From Cymbomonas tetramitiformis (Eukaryota > Chlorophyta > Pyramimonadophyceae > Pyramimonadales > Pyramimonadaceae), in the NCBI GenBank assembly GCA_001247695.2, contig LGRX02033400.1:62001-126000 (forward strand): 64,000 nt of DNA, read 5' to 3'. Position 1 is the stretch's first letter. Each line of letters begins with the position of its first letter. A program made the position numbers and the translations under genes. Below are positions 19,801-29,534 of the stretch, piece after piece. The notes under the pieces were generated by a model. It ran no database searches. It was not told the origin of the DNA and saw nothing but the letters and a program-made list of their open reading frames with translations.

Positions 19801-22800
19801 TCAGAACGTGGCGAGCATGTTTGCTATTTGTGAGGTGTATAGTTTGAACACCCCCTCTAGCAAGGCTATGGGCCTATAATTTTGCTGTAGGGTGACATCT
19901 CCTTTCTTGTGGTGAAAGCAGAATGTCCCTCTCTTCCAGGTGAGGGGGACGTGTTTGCTGTTCCACATTTCCAGCATGAGCGCATGTAAGGCGTCGTGGA
20001 AGTCCTCTGGCATGTACTTGAGAATTTCGTTAGGGGTTCTGGTGGGGCCTGGTGCTTTGTTGTTGTTGAGGGTGTGTACCGCCTTGCTGTAGCCCTGTCT
20101 GCTTATTGTGAGGTCCAGTCCCTTGGGGTCCGGTCTTGGTGCCTTTATGAGGCGTTCTTTATGAGCCGGGTCTTCCCATGGCGGGGGTGCTAGGTCGGGC
20201 AAACTACGGTGTTCCATCCTGTATGGTGCCGAGTGGGCCATGTGGTCCACCAGTGCGTTTGCAATGTTCTTATGGCCTACAGCTAGGTTACCTTCTCTGT
20301 CCTGCAGGGCCTGTATATTCGCCGTGGGGGCATGGCCTGTTTCTTGGGCCCTGGCATATATCCTTTTGTGGTATCGTTTCTGGTTGTTCCAGTATTCTTT
20401 TACGGTTTTGTCATTGTGCCTTTGCTTGGCCCGCTTCCAGTGCTGTTTGACCACCTTGTGTGCAACCGACCTTTCTTTTTTGGCCTCTTCAGTGAGCCAT
20501 GAAACCCATTCCTTTGTATCTGCGTTGTCCCTGTTTGTCGGGCCTTCTGTTTCTCCTTCCTTCAGGTGTCGGAGAGTTGCGTGTTCCGCGTGTGGGTTTC
20601 GTAGTTGTCGTTTGGTTTTCTTGTGCATCCGCATTTTGAGTATCGCGGCATCTCTTTCTTTCCTGTCCTTTTTGTTCATTAGCAGGTCCGTTGCCCTATG
20701 GGTGGAGGTTCTCCCAGTTATCGCCGTTGGTAGTTCCTCGTCCTTCAGCGCGCAATTGTTCGCTCTATTGAGTATACTCAGCACTGCCTCTCCTGCTCTG
20801 TCTATGGTGGCATGTGCCACCTGCTTGTTGCCTTCTTCCCTACATTGGGCGGCTATCTCTGTCATGCCTTTCAGCTCAGCAGTCCTGGCATAGTCGTGTG
20901 TCCTGAGGAGGACGCTTTGAAGGGTTTCCCTGTGGGCTTTGTTTAGGGGCGTGTCTAGTTTTACTTGCCCTGGTTGGGGGTCTTGGTCCACATATGGTTC
21001 ATGGGTGTCTATGCTGTTTAACCGAAGGGTCGTAAGGCTTACCATCTCATGGTCACTCGTGTGGTGTTGGGTGAGGTGTGTGGTGCTCCCTGTCTCGTAT
21101 TGGGCCTGTTTATTCCCGGGTGCTAGCCATCTGTCAATGTTTCTGTTTTCTGCCCAGTTCAACGTGGTATTAGTCGTTGGGCCTACATCGTGGAGGTTCA
21201 GCTCTTCCGCGAGCTTCTTCCATTGTTTATCGGTTTTCGTTACCCCCTTGCCTGTGCTGGTGTTGCTTGCGTTGAGGTCTCCTCCAACAACGACATGTTC
21301 GTTTGGTTTTTCCGCTGTTCTTCGGAACAGGTTGGCTGTGTACTTAAGTATTTTTTCCCTGGTTCTCCCCTCTTCTGCCCCTGGTGGGTTGTAAATGCCC
21401 AGCACATGGTACATTACCTCCCCGGGCAGGTGTAATACCACGTGGAGTAGGTACCCCTCTAGGTGCCTCGCAGGGACAACGTGGTGGTTGTGGGCGTGGC
21501 TGTAGGGGCTGCTAAGGAGTATGGCTACCCCTCCTTTTACTGCTTGCTCTGTGGTGTCTTCCGCTGCTTTCGCCTCGGTTTTGGTGCCTATTGCAGTGTA
21601 CTGCATGTCCCTGAACTTTCTCATCACACTATCGTGCGCATGGTTTACCTCTGTGAGTACTATCACTTGCAGACCCAGTTGGTTCTGGTGTCTTTTTCTG
21701 ACTACCTCTGCTAGGTCGAGGCAGGCGTCACTTTGTCCTGCTATGTTTCATGTGAGCATGTGTAGGCGGTCTTGCCCTATGTCTGCCTTTTTTGGCTAAG
21801 TGAGGGGAGGCCGGTGTTTTTGGGGGTCTTGGTTTGTCTCCAGTGCCCCCTGTTGTGTGTCTTCTAATTTTTCCCATTGTGTGGTGGGTTCATCGCTTAT
21901 CTCCTCCCCCTCCTCATCTGAGTGGGTTTCCATCGTTCCATGTTCTCCTAGTGTTTGCTCATTGTGGCTTGGCGGGTTCGTAGGGGTCAGTCTGTGGAGC
22001 CATCTCCATAGTCCTTGTTGCTTCGTGGCTACTTTGCCACTTCTTTCTTGGGTTCGTAGTGCTTGTGACTCGACTTGCGGGTTTGTGTCTGGGCCATCGT
22101 TGTGCCTCCGGGTTTCTGTCGCATGCTGACTATCTACCGGCAATTGTCTTGGTTCCTCCGCGGCAGTTATCCTCTCCTTTACCGGTTGCTGTATCGACTT
22201 CCTGTAGGCATCAACCGCTGCCCTGTTGGTGGTTCCCCATTTGCTGACTGCCTCATTGAAGTGAGTAGGCCAGTGTCCCTATGGGCATGTTTTCTGAAAG
22301 TGCATCCATGCTTTGGTGGCCATCAAGACCCATACCCCACAACTGTAATGGTCTTGTGCACTTTGGTTGCCTACGTTCATCAGTTCGACTGTCACTTGCC
22401 TGCTTAATTTCCCAGTGAGGTGCTCCGCCCAGTTGGTCATTTCTGTCGTCAACCTTTTGGTGTTACGCAGTGTTGCTTTGGTTTTGCCATTCAAGGAGTC
22501 GTAAATCCAGAGTTTAAGTTTGTCGTTTGCCTTGTCTGGTCCCGCCAGCACTACTCTCCAGTGCTTGCCATCGCATACTGGTATGCAGAAGCTCTGGAGG
22601 TTCTCGAGTAGCTGCAACGCCTTCGTGATGTGTGGCTCTTTGTTGTTCTCTGGTTTCAGTGCTTCCCTCATTGAGGCCACCACCAGAGGGGGCATTGGGT
22701 TATTCTCATATAGTGAGTGGGCATGTTGCATTTGGAACATGTTCAGCCGGCCCTTCCTTTCGAAGAGTCCTTTTGTGGTGGTGTTGTGTGGGTGCATTCC

Positions 22801-24099
22801 CGTGTGGTCCTGGCTTCCCCCACCTGTCATGCCCTTCTCACAGCGGCTGGCTCTCTGCCTCAGTCTCTGCTCGACCCCCCGCATCAGCTGCTTGCCCTTG
22901 GTTGGGGCGCCCTCTGGTATTGCAGTTACTGCATATTCGGGGTTCCTTGTTCTAATGAACATGGGTTTACCATTTCGGTAAATTATTCTGAGTAGCTTTT
23001 GGCCGGGGGGTGGTCGTGCCGTCCCTTTTGTCGCGTTCCTTGCCTTGGTCCATTTCCTCCTGTTCCTCCTTTTACGCGTTATGCTGGTGAGTTCAATGCT
23101 GTTTGTTTCCCTTGTGTGACCAAAGGCTTTTCTTCTTGGTATCATGGTAAGTATCAGCATGGTGAGTATTGGGGTCAGGGCGAGCGCGGCGTTCTGCAGG
23201 GGCCTGGTAATGCCACATCGTGCTCTTTGTGTGTAATGTGGTGCTGTCAACCTTTGTGTTGGGTTTACAGCTACGGTGTTACATTGCCTTAGGCAGTTCG
23301 CCGTGCCGCATTTGGTGTTTCTTTCAGGGTGGGTTTCGTTTCTGGCAGCTTGTCCCATTGCGTAAGGGTTTGTGGTTACCGCGTTACATCGCCCTAAGTC
23401 ACTTGCTGTAACGCCCCTAATGCCTTTCTCTGAGTGGGTTGTGTTTTTGGTGTGTCGTTTCATGGTTACACAAATATTTCGCTGTGCTTCAATGTGTTTT
23501 CCGGTTTTTGCAATTCTTACGTAGAGCATTTTTAGGAATTCACTTGTGGTCAAATGTTGGCAAATTGCCTTTATAGTTTGCGTACGTTGCCCTCTGGCCC
23601 CCATGAGTCGTCCTCTGGAGTTTTTCGGCTTTATTCGTAGTGTTTTGAGTTGTATGCTGTCATATGTGCCTTCAGTGTTTCCCACCCTTGGGGTTCTTAT
23701 AGGGTTTGCTGCGGTGTCGTGGTTGTTCCGTTGCGGCCGGGTGGGCGGTAGTGTTACTGTTAACTGGTGGGGGTGCTCACATTGGGTTGCTGCTGCTCTG
23801 CCCTTCGTGCATCTTCGTAGTCTATTTTCCGGGTTTATGGTTACAGCCTTACATTGCCCTAAATCACTCGCTGTAACGCCCCTAATGATATTCTCAGAGT
23901 GGGTTTTGTTTTTAGTTTGTTGTCCCATGGTTGTGCAAAAATTTTGCTGGGTTTCAATGTGTTTCCCGGTTTTTCCAATTTTAACGTAGAGCATTTTTAG
24001 GTATTCGCTTGTGGTCGACTGTTGGAAATTTGCTCTTATATTTTGTGTACGTTGCTCTTCAGCCCCCATGAGTCGTCTCCCGGAGTTTTTCAGCTTCAT
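19801..24099 (-). pseudogene. LINE ORF2: Ulp1 protease + APE endonuclease + partial RT
   Basis: One frame of about 1,433 codons broken by TAG at 22281-22279, TAG at 21798-21796 and TGA at 21750-21748 (the last where a Trp is expected before NIAGQSD). The N-terminal ~300 residues contain repeats. Residues 500-590 are a Ulp1/C48 cysteine protease: His513 in KHWRVV, Asp534 in IYDSL, Gln579, Cys587 in YSCGVWV. The APE endonuclease has LTEVNHA, GGDLNAS and the catalytic SDHEMVSL. The RT start has NNNKAPGPTRTPNE and HHKKGDVTLQQNYRPIALLE, then the sequence ends. The frame is open upstream to about 24501, overlapping the previous ORF by about 120 bp, so a +1 frameshift could link them. Confidence 0.8.
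23170..24099 (-). repeat. 465-bp tandem duplication inside LINE ORF2
   Basis: Two ~155-residue repeats start at about 24099 and 23635. Both contain GRLMGA, QRTQ, EFLKMLYV-type and RGVTASDLG segments. A third partial copy (THPERNTKCGTANCLRQCN) follows. Confidence 0.8.
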
Positions 24100-24379
24100 T
24101 CCCAGTAATTTGGGCTGTATACTGTTATTTGTATCTTTTTTGCTTAGGGTTATTATAGGGTTATTTGTGTTATTTGGACATTCATGGCTTGGCCAGTTGG
24201 GTGGTAATGTCGCCCCCCGCTGGTTGAGTTGTTTGGGTTGGCCCTTCGTATTCTCTGGTGTGTGCTCGCATCTGCTATCTACTTGGTGCCCTTTGTTTTG
24301 CTCGCCACTGGCGTGGGAGTGTGGGTGCCGTTCGTTATGTTTGAGTGAGGCAATAATACTCCAAATGTTCGGCGTATCA

Positions 24380-25348
24380 TCAGGGCGGGCCCAATAGTGG
24401 TACGAACTTTTTGTTGGTCGAGGTGCTGTTATTAGAATTTTGTTGGTTAGTTTGCTGTGAGTTGTTATAATGCATTGAATGTTTTCGTTCGTACGGTATA
24501 TGGTTCATGCTTGTCCCCTCGGTATGGTCAGTGTAGGAAATGCATGTCGGGTGTATGCATTCATGGTGCTTGCCAGTGGCAGTGGCAGTGGCAGTTATAG
24601 ACAACATAAATATTACCATGGTTTGTAAGTTCAGGCTAACAATATTGGGTCTATTTCCTCTATTTCTGCTGCCTTTCTTGGCTGGGCCTTCAGCCCAGGA
24701 TGACCGGTTCCTACCCCGGTCCAGTGGTTTGGAAAGCTTCCCTGGTCGATCACACCCCCTTCCTTTGGTCAGCTTTACGATGGTGCCTTCGTGTGCTGCT
24801 GATCGTTCAGGGGGGGGTGTGTCAGGTGTGATTTGTACCTTGTGTTGGGGCCCTGTGGCTGGCACTGTTAGGCCACTCTGTCTTGTAGCCCCGCTGCCTC
24901 CTTGGTCCTCTGCGACACAGTTGTTGTTTGTTAGTGCAGTGGGGGTGTTGTCCCACTGACAAGGTGTGGTGGCCTGTGATGTGGGTTGGTCAGCAGGGCA
25001 GGGGGTTGTGTGATTTCTCACCTTTCTAGTGACTGGTGGGGCGGGTCGGGGGCTCTCAGACTGTGCCCCCACTTGTGCTGATGCCTGGGCGCCCCCTTGC
25101 GCCCTCCGTTTCGCTGGCGGCTCAGCGTCGATCGCCCGGTCCCCCGTGCTGACTGCCGGTCTTTTTGGCGGGGGCTGTTTCTTCTTGGGATCGGGCTTTT
25201 TGCCACGGTAGGGGATGCCCCGGTATTGGTCGTCTTCCTCTGCGGTCTGTGGTGTCGGCCTTTTGGTGAAGTGGAGCGGTTGGTCCGGGGCTTGATGCTT
25301 TCCGTTACCTGTCAGTCGATCGGTGAGTGCCGTAAGTATGTTCACCAT
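24380..25348 (-). CDS. LINE middle ORF, low-complexity
   Basis: 322 codons starting at ATG 25348. The start overlaps the ORF1 stop (GTGCTATGGTGA contains both TGG-TGA and ATG-GTG), an arrangement typical of termination-reinitiation in LINEs. The protein is Pro/Lys/Gln-rich at the start, basic in the middle (DRGRNRSSWAEGPAKKGSR), has a hydrophobic stretch (VIFMLSITATATA) and an Asn/Gln/Ser/Thr-rich end. No zinc knuckle or RRM is seen. It may be an RNA-binding accessory protein; function unknown. Confidence 0.5.
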   Translation of the reverse strand: MVNILTALTDRLTGNGKHQAPDQPLHFTKRPTPQTAEEDDQYRGIPYRGKKPDPKKKQPPPKRPAVSTGDRAIDAEPPAKRRAQGGAQASAQVGAQSESPRPAPPVTRKVRNHTTPCPADQPTSQATTPCQWDNTPTALTNNNCVAEDQGGSGATRQSGLTVPATGPQHKVQITPDTPPPERSAAHEGTIVKLTKGRGCDRPGKLSKPLDRGRNRSSWAEGPAKKGSRNRGNRPNIVSLNLQTMVIFMLSITATATATGKHHECIHPTCISYTDHTEGTSMNHIPYERKHSMHYNNSQQTNQQNSNNSTSTNKKFVPLLGPP

Positions 25349-27627
25349 AGCACTGCCGGTTTCCTGGTATGGTAGGTCTTGTGGAAGCCCCGCACCTCCT
25401 GCGTGATTTCGGTGTGGCGTGCGCCGGCGCTGCGCTCTTGTTCTTTGTGTAGGTCACGGAGTTCGTCCAGCGTGACGGGCTTCGATTCGTTGAACTTCTT
25501 CAGCTGCTCGTTGATGTTCTTGAGCAGCTGTTTGGTCTCGGGGGTGGGTTGCTTGTTGGTGGTCGCGGCCTGTTGGAAGACCTCGTCGGCCTTCGACCCG
25601 ACCTTGTTGATGAGTTTGGAGGCCACCTCCTCCGCTATCTCGTCGATTCTCCCTCCCCGTGCCTCTCTGCTGCGTGCTGCCCGTGGGGTTTGTCGCTGTA
25701 TGGTGCCTGTGCCTTGAGCGCTCCACCTCCCCACCTCCACGGTGATCATTGAGGTGGAGATGTGGCGGCCGGAGTCGTCTACTCCTGCCAAAACTCTTAC
25801 CGTTTGTTTCCCCGCTTTGGCCAGCGCGTCGTACGCCTTCTTTGTGAATATGGCGTAGTAGTTGATGGTGTACCCACCGCCGTTGCGCTTCCATTGTAGT
25901 AAGGACGATGGGCTTCCAGGCGTCGATGGTGCCCACTGACGTGACGGTACGTGGAAGTCGAAGATGTCCCCCGTGCCCGTGAGAGCGGTGGTGTTGGCTG
26001 TCAACTTCTCCACGTGCTCCACGATGGCCTGCACGATGTGGCCTCGGTGATGGTCGAGAAGCACCTGTTTCCTGTCTACGATGGCTATTTCTCTGGTCGC
26101 GACCTCGTCGCTGACCTCCTTGCTGGGTAGCCAGCAGGTGGTCGTAGCAACGCCCCAGGGGTATGGGTGTTGTACGATGAGCTCTGCTGCTGCCGGTGAG
26201 ACCGCTTCCAGCAGCAGCACCTCTCTGAGGGCCGCGTCCTCTGGGGATTCTCTCACCGTACCTTTTCGGATTCGGTCGACGAGATGTCCCAGTTCGTGTC
26301 TGGTCTCTCTCCTTTCGATGACGGAGGTCGCGAGGATGTTCGAGACTTCCTCTATGGTCTTTCCTCTGAGCTGTGGCCCGTAGACCAGGATGCTGCGTCC
26401 CGCTACCGGCCCCTCGAATGGCGCCCAGGGGGACCATATGTAGACACATGGGAGCACTGGCTGCTCCCTGGTGCAGGTTTGATGTGCCTGTGGCACCACG
26501 TGCAGTGGGAGTCGGAATATCGGGTTAAACAGCACAAAGGCTGCTAAGGGTCTGTTTTGGAAGGCGAGGTCGATCTGCCTGACCCTGCCTGCGCTGTTGA
26601 GCCAGACGTGCGTGTTCTGGAGGTCGTATACGATGTTCTCAGGCGAGTCGGAGATGTCAAAGAGAAGGGCGTTCAGGTACCTTAAGTACTTGAGCACCGT
26701 TTTGACGTCTTCGTCCAAGTCAACTATTTTTAGCTGGGGTGTTCCCGTATACGGGAACCCCGTGGGCCCCGTGTCACTTGGGTCCAGGCTGCTGCCCGTG
26801 ACTGAGCGTACGTGTATGAGAGAGAGCCTCTCCCCACGTACTACAGGCACTCCCAGTTTGAAGGCGTGTGCGGGAGGATCTTCAGCCACCAGCACCTCCC
26901 TGCGGTCAAGGTGCCACTTGATGGCTGTGTGGTAGATTCTTGCCTCCGGGTTTTCTGTGGCTTTTGGGCGGCGCTCGTAGATTCGGGCTACCTTCTCCAG
27001 CGGGCTCTCCGTGTTCTTTGTTGTGTTGCGTTCAAGAAGACTTGGGATGTTGTCTGTCGGGGCGCCGTCGAATTTTTTGTAGTCGATGGGCCTGTCCAGC
27101 GCCCTTCGCAGGTCCTCCTGCGGGACTTGTGTTTTGTAACCAGGTTTTGTCCCCTCGGGGTTCCTGGCGCGGGGGCCGGCAGTGCCGGTTAGCCCGTCTT
27201 CATGTGTTTTGTATGTTTTTTGTTTTTGTGGGATTTCACTCCTCGCGAAGTGCACCTTCTTGTTCTTCTGTTTCTTGGGTGGGGTGTCTTTTGTGTGTGT
27301 CTCGTCAGCACGTTCTGATTTAACGTGCTCCTCGCGTTGTATGCCCTCCATACCGGTCGCTCGATCAGCTTCCGGGGTGGCGTACTCCTGCTCGGATTCG
27401 GAGGATTCCGACAGGCCAAGCGGTGTGACTTTTTGAGAGTGGCACGACTCTGAGTCTGAGCCCGAGCCGTCAAGGCACAGGTCGTACTCTCCCATGTTTT
27501 CGATCACTGGCAAGCCAGCTGTCGCTTCTCCTTGTGGTTGGCGATGCTGCTCGCTCGTGGTGGTTTTTTGAGTCGATTTCGACGAGTCTGCGCACGTCAT
27601 TCTGGGTCTGTTCGCGGTTTTGGCCAT
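25342..27627 (-). CDS. LINE ORF1-like protein
   Basis: Large ORF at the 5' end of the LINE. The frame is open from 27876, but the first good ATG is at 27627 (MAKTANRP), giving about 761 residues. It has a charged, low-complexity N-terminal third, a longer globular-looking middle (for example DLDEDVKTVLKYLRYLNALL and PWGVATTTCWLPSKEV), and a C-terminal predicted coiled coil (KQLLKNINEQLKKFNES, LRDLHKEQERSAG). Coiled coils are common in LINE ORF1 proteins, which bind RNA and form trimers. No RRM or CCHC knuckle is visible, so assignment rests on position. No internal stop, so this ORF is better preserved than ORF2. Confidence 0.6.
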   Translation of the reverse strand: MAKTANRPRMTCADSSKSTQKTTTSEQHRQPQGEATAGLPVIENMGEYDLCLDGSGSDSESCHSQKVTPLGLSESSESEQEYATPEADRATGMEGIQREEHVKSERADETHTKDTPPKKQKNKKVHFARSEIPQKQKTYKTHEDGLTGTAGPRARNPEGTKPGYKTQVPQEDLRRALDRPIDYKKFDGAPTDNIPSLLERNTTKNTESPLEKVARIYERRPKATENPEARIYHTAIKWHLDRREVLVAEDPPAHAFKLGVPVVRGERLSLIHVRSVTGSSLDPSDTGPTGFPYTGTPQLKIVDLDEDVKTVLKYLRYLNALLFDISDSPENIVYDLQNTHVWLNSAGRVRQIDLAFQNRPLAAFVLFNPIFRLPLHVVPQAHQTCTREQPVLPCVYIWSPWAPFEGPVAGRSILVYGPQLRGKTIEEVSNILATSVIERRETRHELGHLVDRIRKGTVRESPEDAALREVLLLEAVSPAAAELIVQHPYPWGVATTTCWLPSKEVSDEVATREIAIVDRKQVLLDHHRGHIVQAIVEHVEKLTANTTALTGTGDIFDFHVPSRQWAPSTPGSPSSLLQWKRNGGGYTINYYAIFTKKAYDALAKAGKQTVRVLAGVDDSGRHISTSMITVEVGRWSAQGTGTIQRQTPRAARSREARGGRIDEIAEEVASKLINKVGSKADEVFQQAATTNKQPTPETKQLLKNINEQLKKFNESKPVTLDELRDLHKEQERSAGARHTEITQEVRGFHKTYHTRKPAVLW

Positions 27628-27921
27628 GTTTCTCGTGAAAATGAGTTTGATGTGCTGGGAGGTTGTTTTCGTTTGTTGTACGAACGTGTGTTGGAGCGTA
27701 TTTTCACCCTGCGGGTACAAAAAACCGTTAGCTTGCGTGGGGCGCGAGTCAGCACTGTAACATGTGGGGTGTGGGCGGGCCGAATCTGTATGTTGCCGTT
27801 GCGTCGTCCACCATGGTGCCGTTGGTGTGTTCTCTGTGGTGTCGTTAATGCATTCTGCGGGCACAGTTAGTAACAAAATCGTATTTTTGAAAATTATTTT
27901 TGGGTCCGCGGCTCGGACTAG

Positions 27922-29293
27922 GTGGCACGCTCAGGCGGCTTCGCGAGAAGTGTTGATCCGCGCCTGATTATTAACAAGGAGTTGTCAGTAAAAGAGGGGG
28001 GCCAGATGATAAGCCAGTTCAAGAAGGAACGCATGGTGCAGAAGCACTTGGTGTCCGCGGCGGGATTGCAAACCTGGGACGAATTCAAGGCCGAGTTCAC
28101 CCCCTACTGGAGCTCCCAAGAGAAAATCGAGTCGTTGATCGGCTGCTTACCTTCAACTCAGGGGGGAGCGCGCCGGGGGGGGGTCTGGGGAAGTTCCGCA
28201 CGCGATCTTGAATTACGTCGAGAACGCGCGGGCGAATCTCAAAGAAGCGCAGGCGCCACGCGCGGCGCACATCCAAGGCTTGCAACAGATCGAGGTGAAA
28301 GTCGACATCAAACTCTATCGGGAGGCGCGGACCGACGGGCCGGAGCCTAAGGTTCCAGGAGAGGCAGGCCTGGAGGACGACGAGCCCACACATGAGACGA
28401 ACGTGCCGATTTTCCCTCGTTGGAAGATCGTCAAGGGCAGCATGAACGATATGAAGGACGTCCCGAGGCTGCCCTTCACGGGGACGATCATCGACTGCAA
28501 TTACGCCCTTGACAAGGAGAAGACTCCCGACGCGATGACCAAGGAGGAGGTGCAACCGTTCCTGGAGTCTTTCAACGCCAAGACCACCGCCCCGGCATGG
28601 ACAGTCGCTATCTTTTGCGGTTTCCTCCAACAAAACGATTTCCTGGAGGTGATTGACAATTACTGCTCCGGCCGCGCGGAGCGGTTCTTCTGGCACAAGG
28701 GGAACGTGAACATGAACCCCAACAAGTCCGTACGCTACAATGACGTTGAATGTGGCGTCCTGGGGTACCATGTAAAGAGCGATGCCCAGGGGGAGTCTTC
28801 TAAAAAGCCGGAGTGGATGTTCAACTTTGATTTTGGGGAAGGTGAACGTCTGAGCCGCGCGTCACTTTTGCGCGGCTTCCCGGTTGTGCACCAGATGTTC
28901 AAACGCGACGGCAAAGTCGTGAATAACCATCAGAAACCCCTAGCACTGTTGATGGAGCTGATCCAGTGCCACATGCTCGGTGACAATCCGGGCAAGACGG
29001 ATGAGAACGGCCATCCACTCAACTGGATTCTCGACGCTTGCTGCGGCGTCGGCTCGACGTCCATGGCCGCCATGAGGTGTGGTATGAACGCGATCGGCTT
29101 CGACCACGACCAGTACATGGTCAGCTCTGCGCAGCAACGGCTGATCAATTTCCACGCCGAGCCCGATCAGCATGCCGAGTTGAATAAGCCCAAAACGAAG
29201 AGCGAACCGACGGCGAAGGGGAAGGAAGCAGCCACTGCCGAATCTGAGGAAGAAGAGTTAGAAGAAGATGAGGCAGATGAGAATGATGAATAA
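27922..29293 (+). CDS. Beta-class DNA methyltransferase-like protein
   Basis: Two frames appear to form one gene: 27922-28150 (LIINKELSVKEGGQM...) and 28190-29293, with a shift at the G-rich run 28160-28180. The second part shows the order of N4/N6 amino-methyltransferases: a motif IV-like site with DCNY where DPPY is usual (residues 96-99 of the 361-codon frame), FFWHKGN at 160-165, QKPLALLMELI, then the SAM-binding DACCGVGSTS at 276-285 and IGFDHDQYMVSSAQQRL. The tail is very acidic. The intact SAM site with a changed catalytic motif suggests an altered or lost activity. Such enzymes are typical of bacteria and phages, so transfer or mobile-element cargo is likely. It reads toward the gag relic at 29.5 kb. 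Confidence 0.65.
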
Positions 29294-29303
29294 AATAGTA
29301 GGA

Positions 29304-29350
29304 TTTGTCGACCGCCCTGACTGATAGTATCAGTCATGCCTCGACGGTAT
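29304..29350. other. Palindrome after methyltransferase gene
   Basis: GACTGATA-G-TATCAGTC with an outer GTCGA/TCGAC pairing forms a long hairpin about 20 bp after the stop codon. It may be a 3'-end or recombination structure; role unknown. Confidence 0.5.
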
Positions 29351-29534
29351 AGGGTGAAAAGTACTCTACTCGTAAACATTTGAATAAAGAATGATACATG
29401 TATGCATATTTCGGTGTTTTCATTGTACGCATACCGCACTTTTCTACCGTGTTGCCTTTATGTATCCCTATTTCGCGCATAAATATCACTAAACCCTGAT
29501 TTTTATGAAATATATATAAATCCAAAAATGACAT

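Larger units (their letters stand above)
19801..27880 (-). mobile_element. Non-LTR retrotransposon with Ulp1 protease, 3'-truncated
   Basis: About 8 kb in minus orientation. Reading 5' to 3': an ~760-codon ORF1 (27627-25342), a 322-codon ORF (25348-24380) whose ATG overlaps the ORF1 stop, and ORF2 (about 24099-19801) with a Ulp1-type protease, an APE endonuclease and the first blocks of reverse transcriptase. The rest of RT, including the YxDD motif, and the 3' end are missing. ORF2 is interrupted by three in-frame stops, so this copy is dead. LINEs normally lose their 5' end, so loss of the 3' half points to later deletion or recombination. Confidence 0.85.

Noticed and set aside
21748..22281. 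Alternative genetic code with TAG as Gln
   Set aside because: The peroxiredoxin gene uses ordinary codons and ends in TGA, and most ORFs here end normally. The stops fit decay of a truncated element.
28160..28185. Intron within the methyltransferase gene
   Set aside because: The frame change coincides with long G runs, where a length error or indel is simpler; no good donor and acceptor pair was seen.
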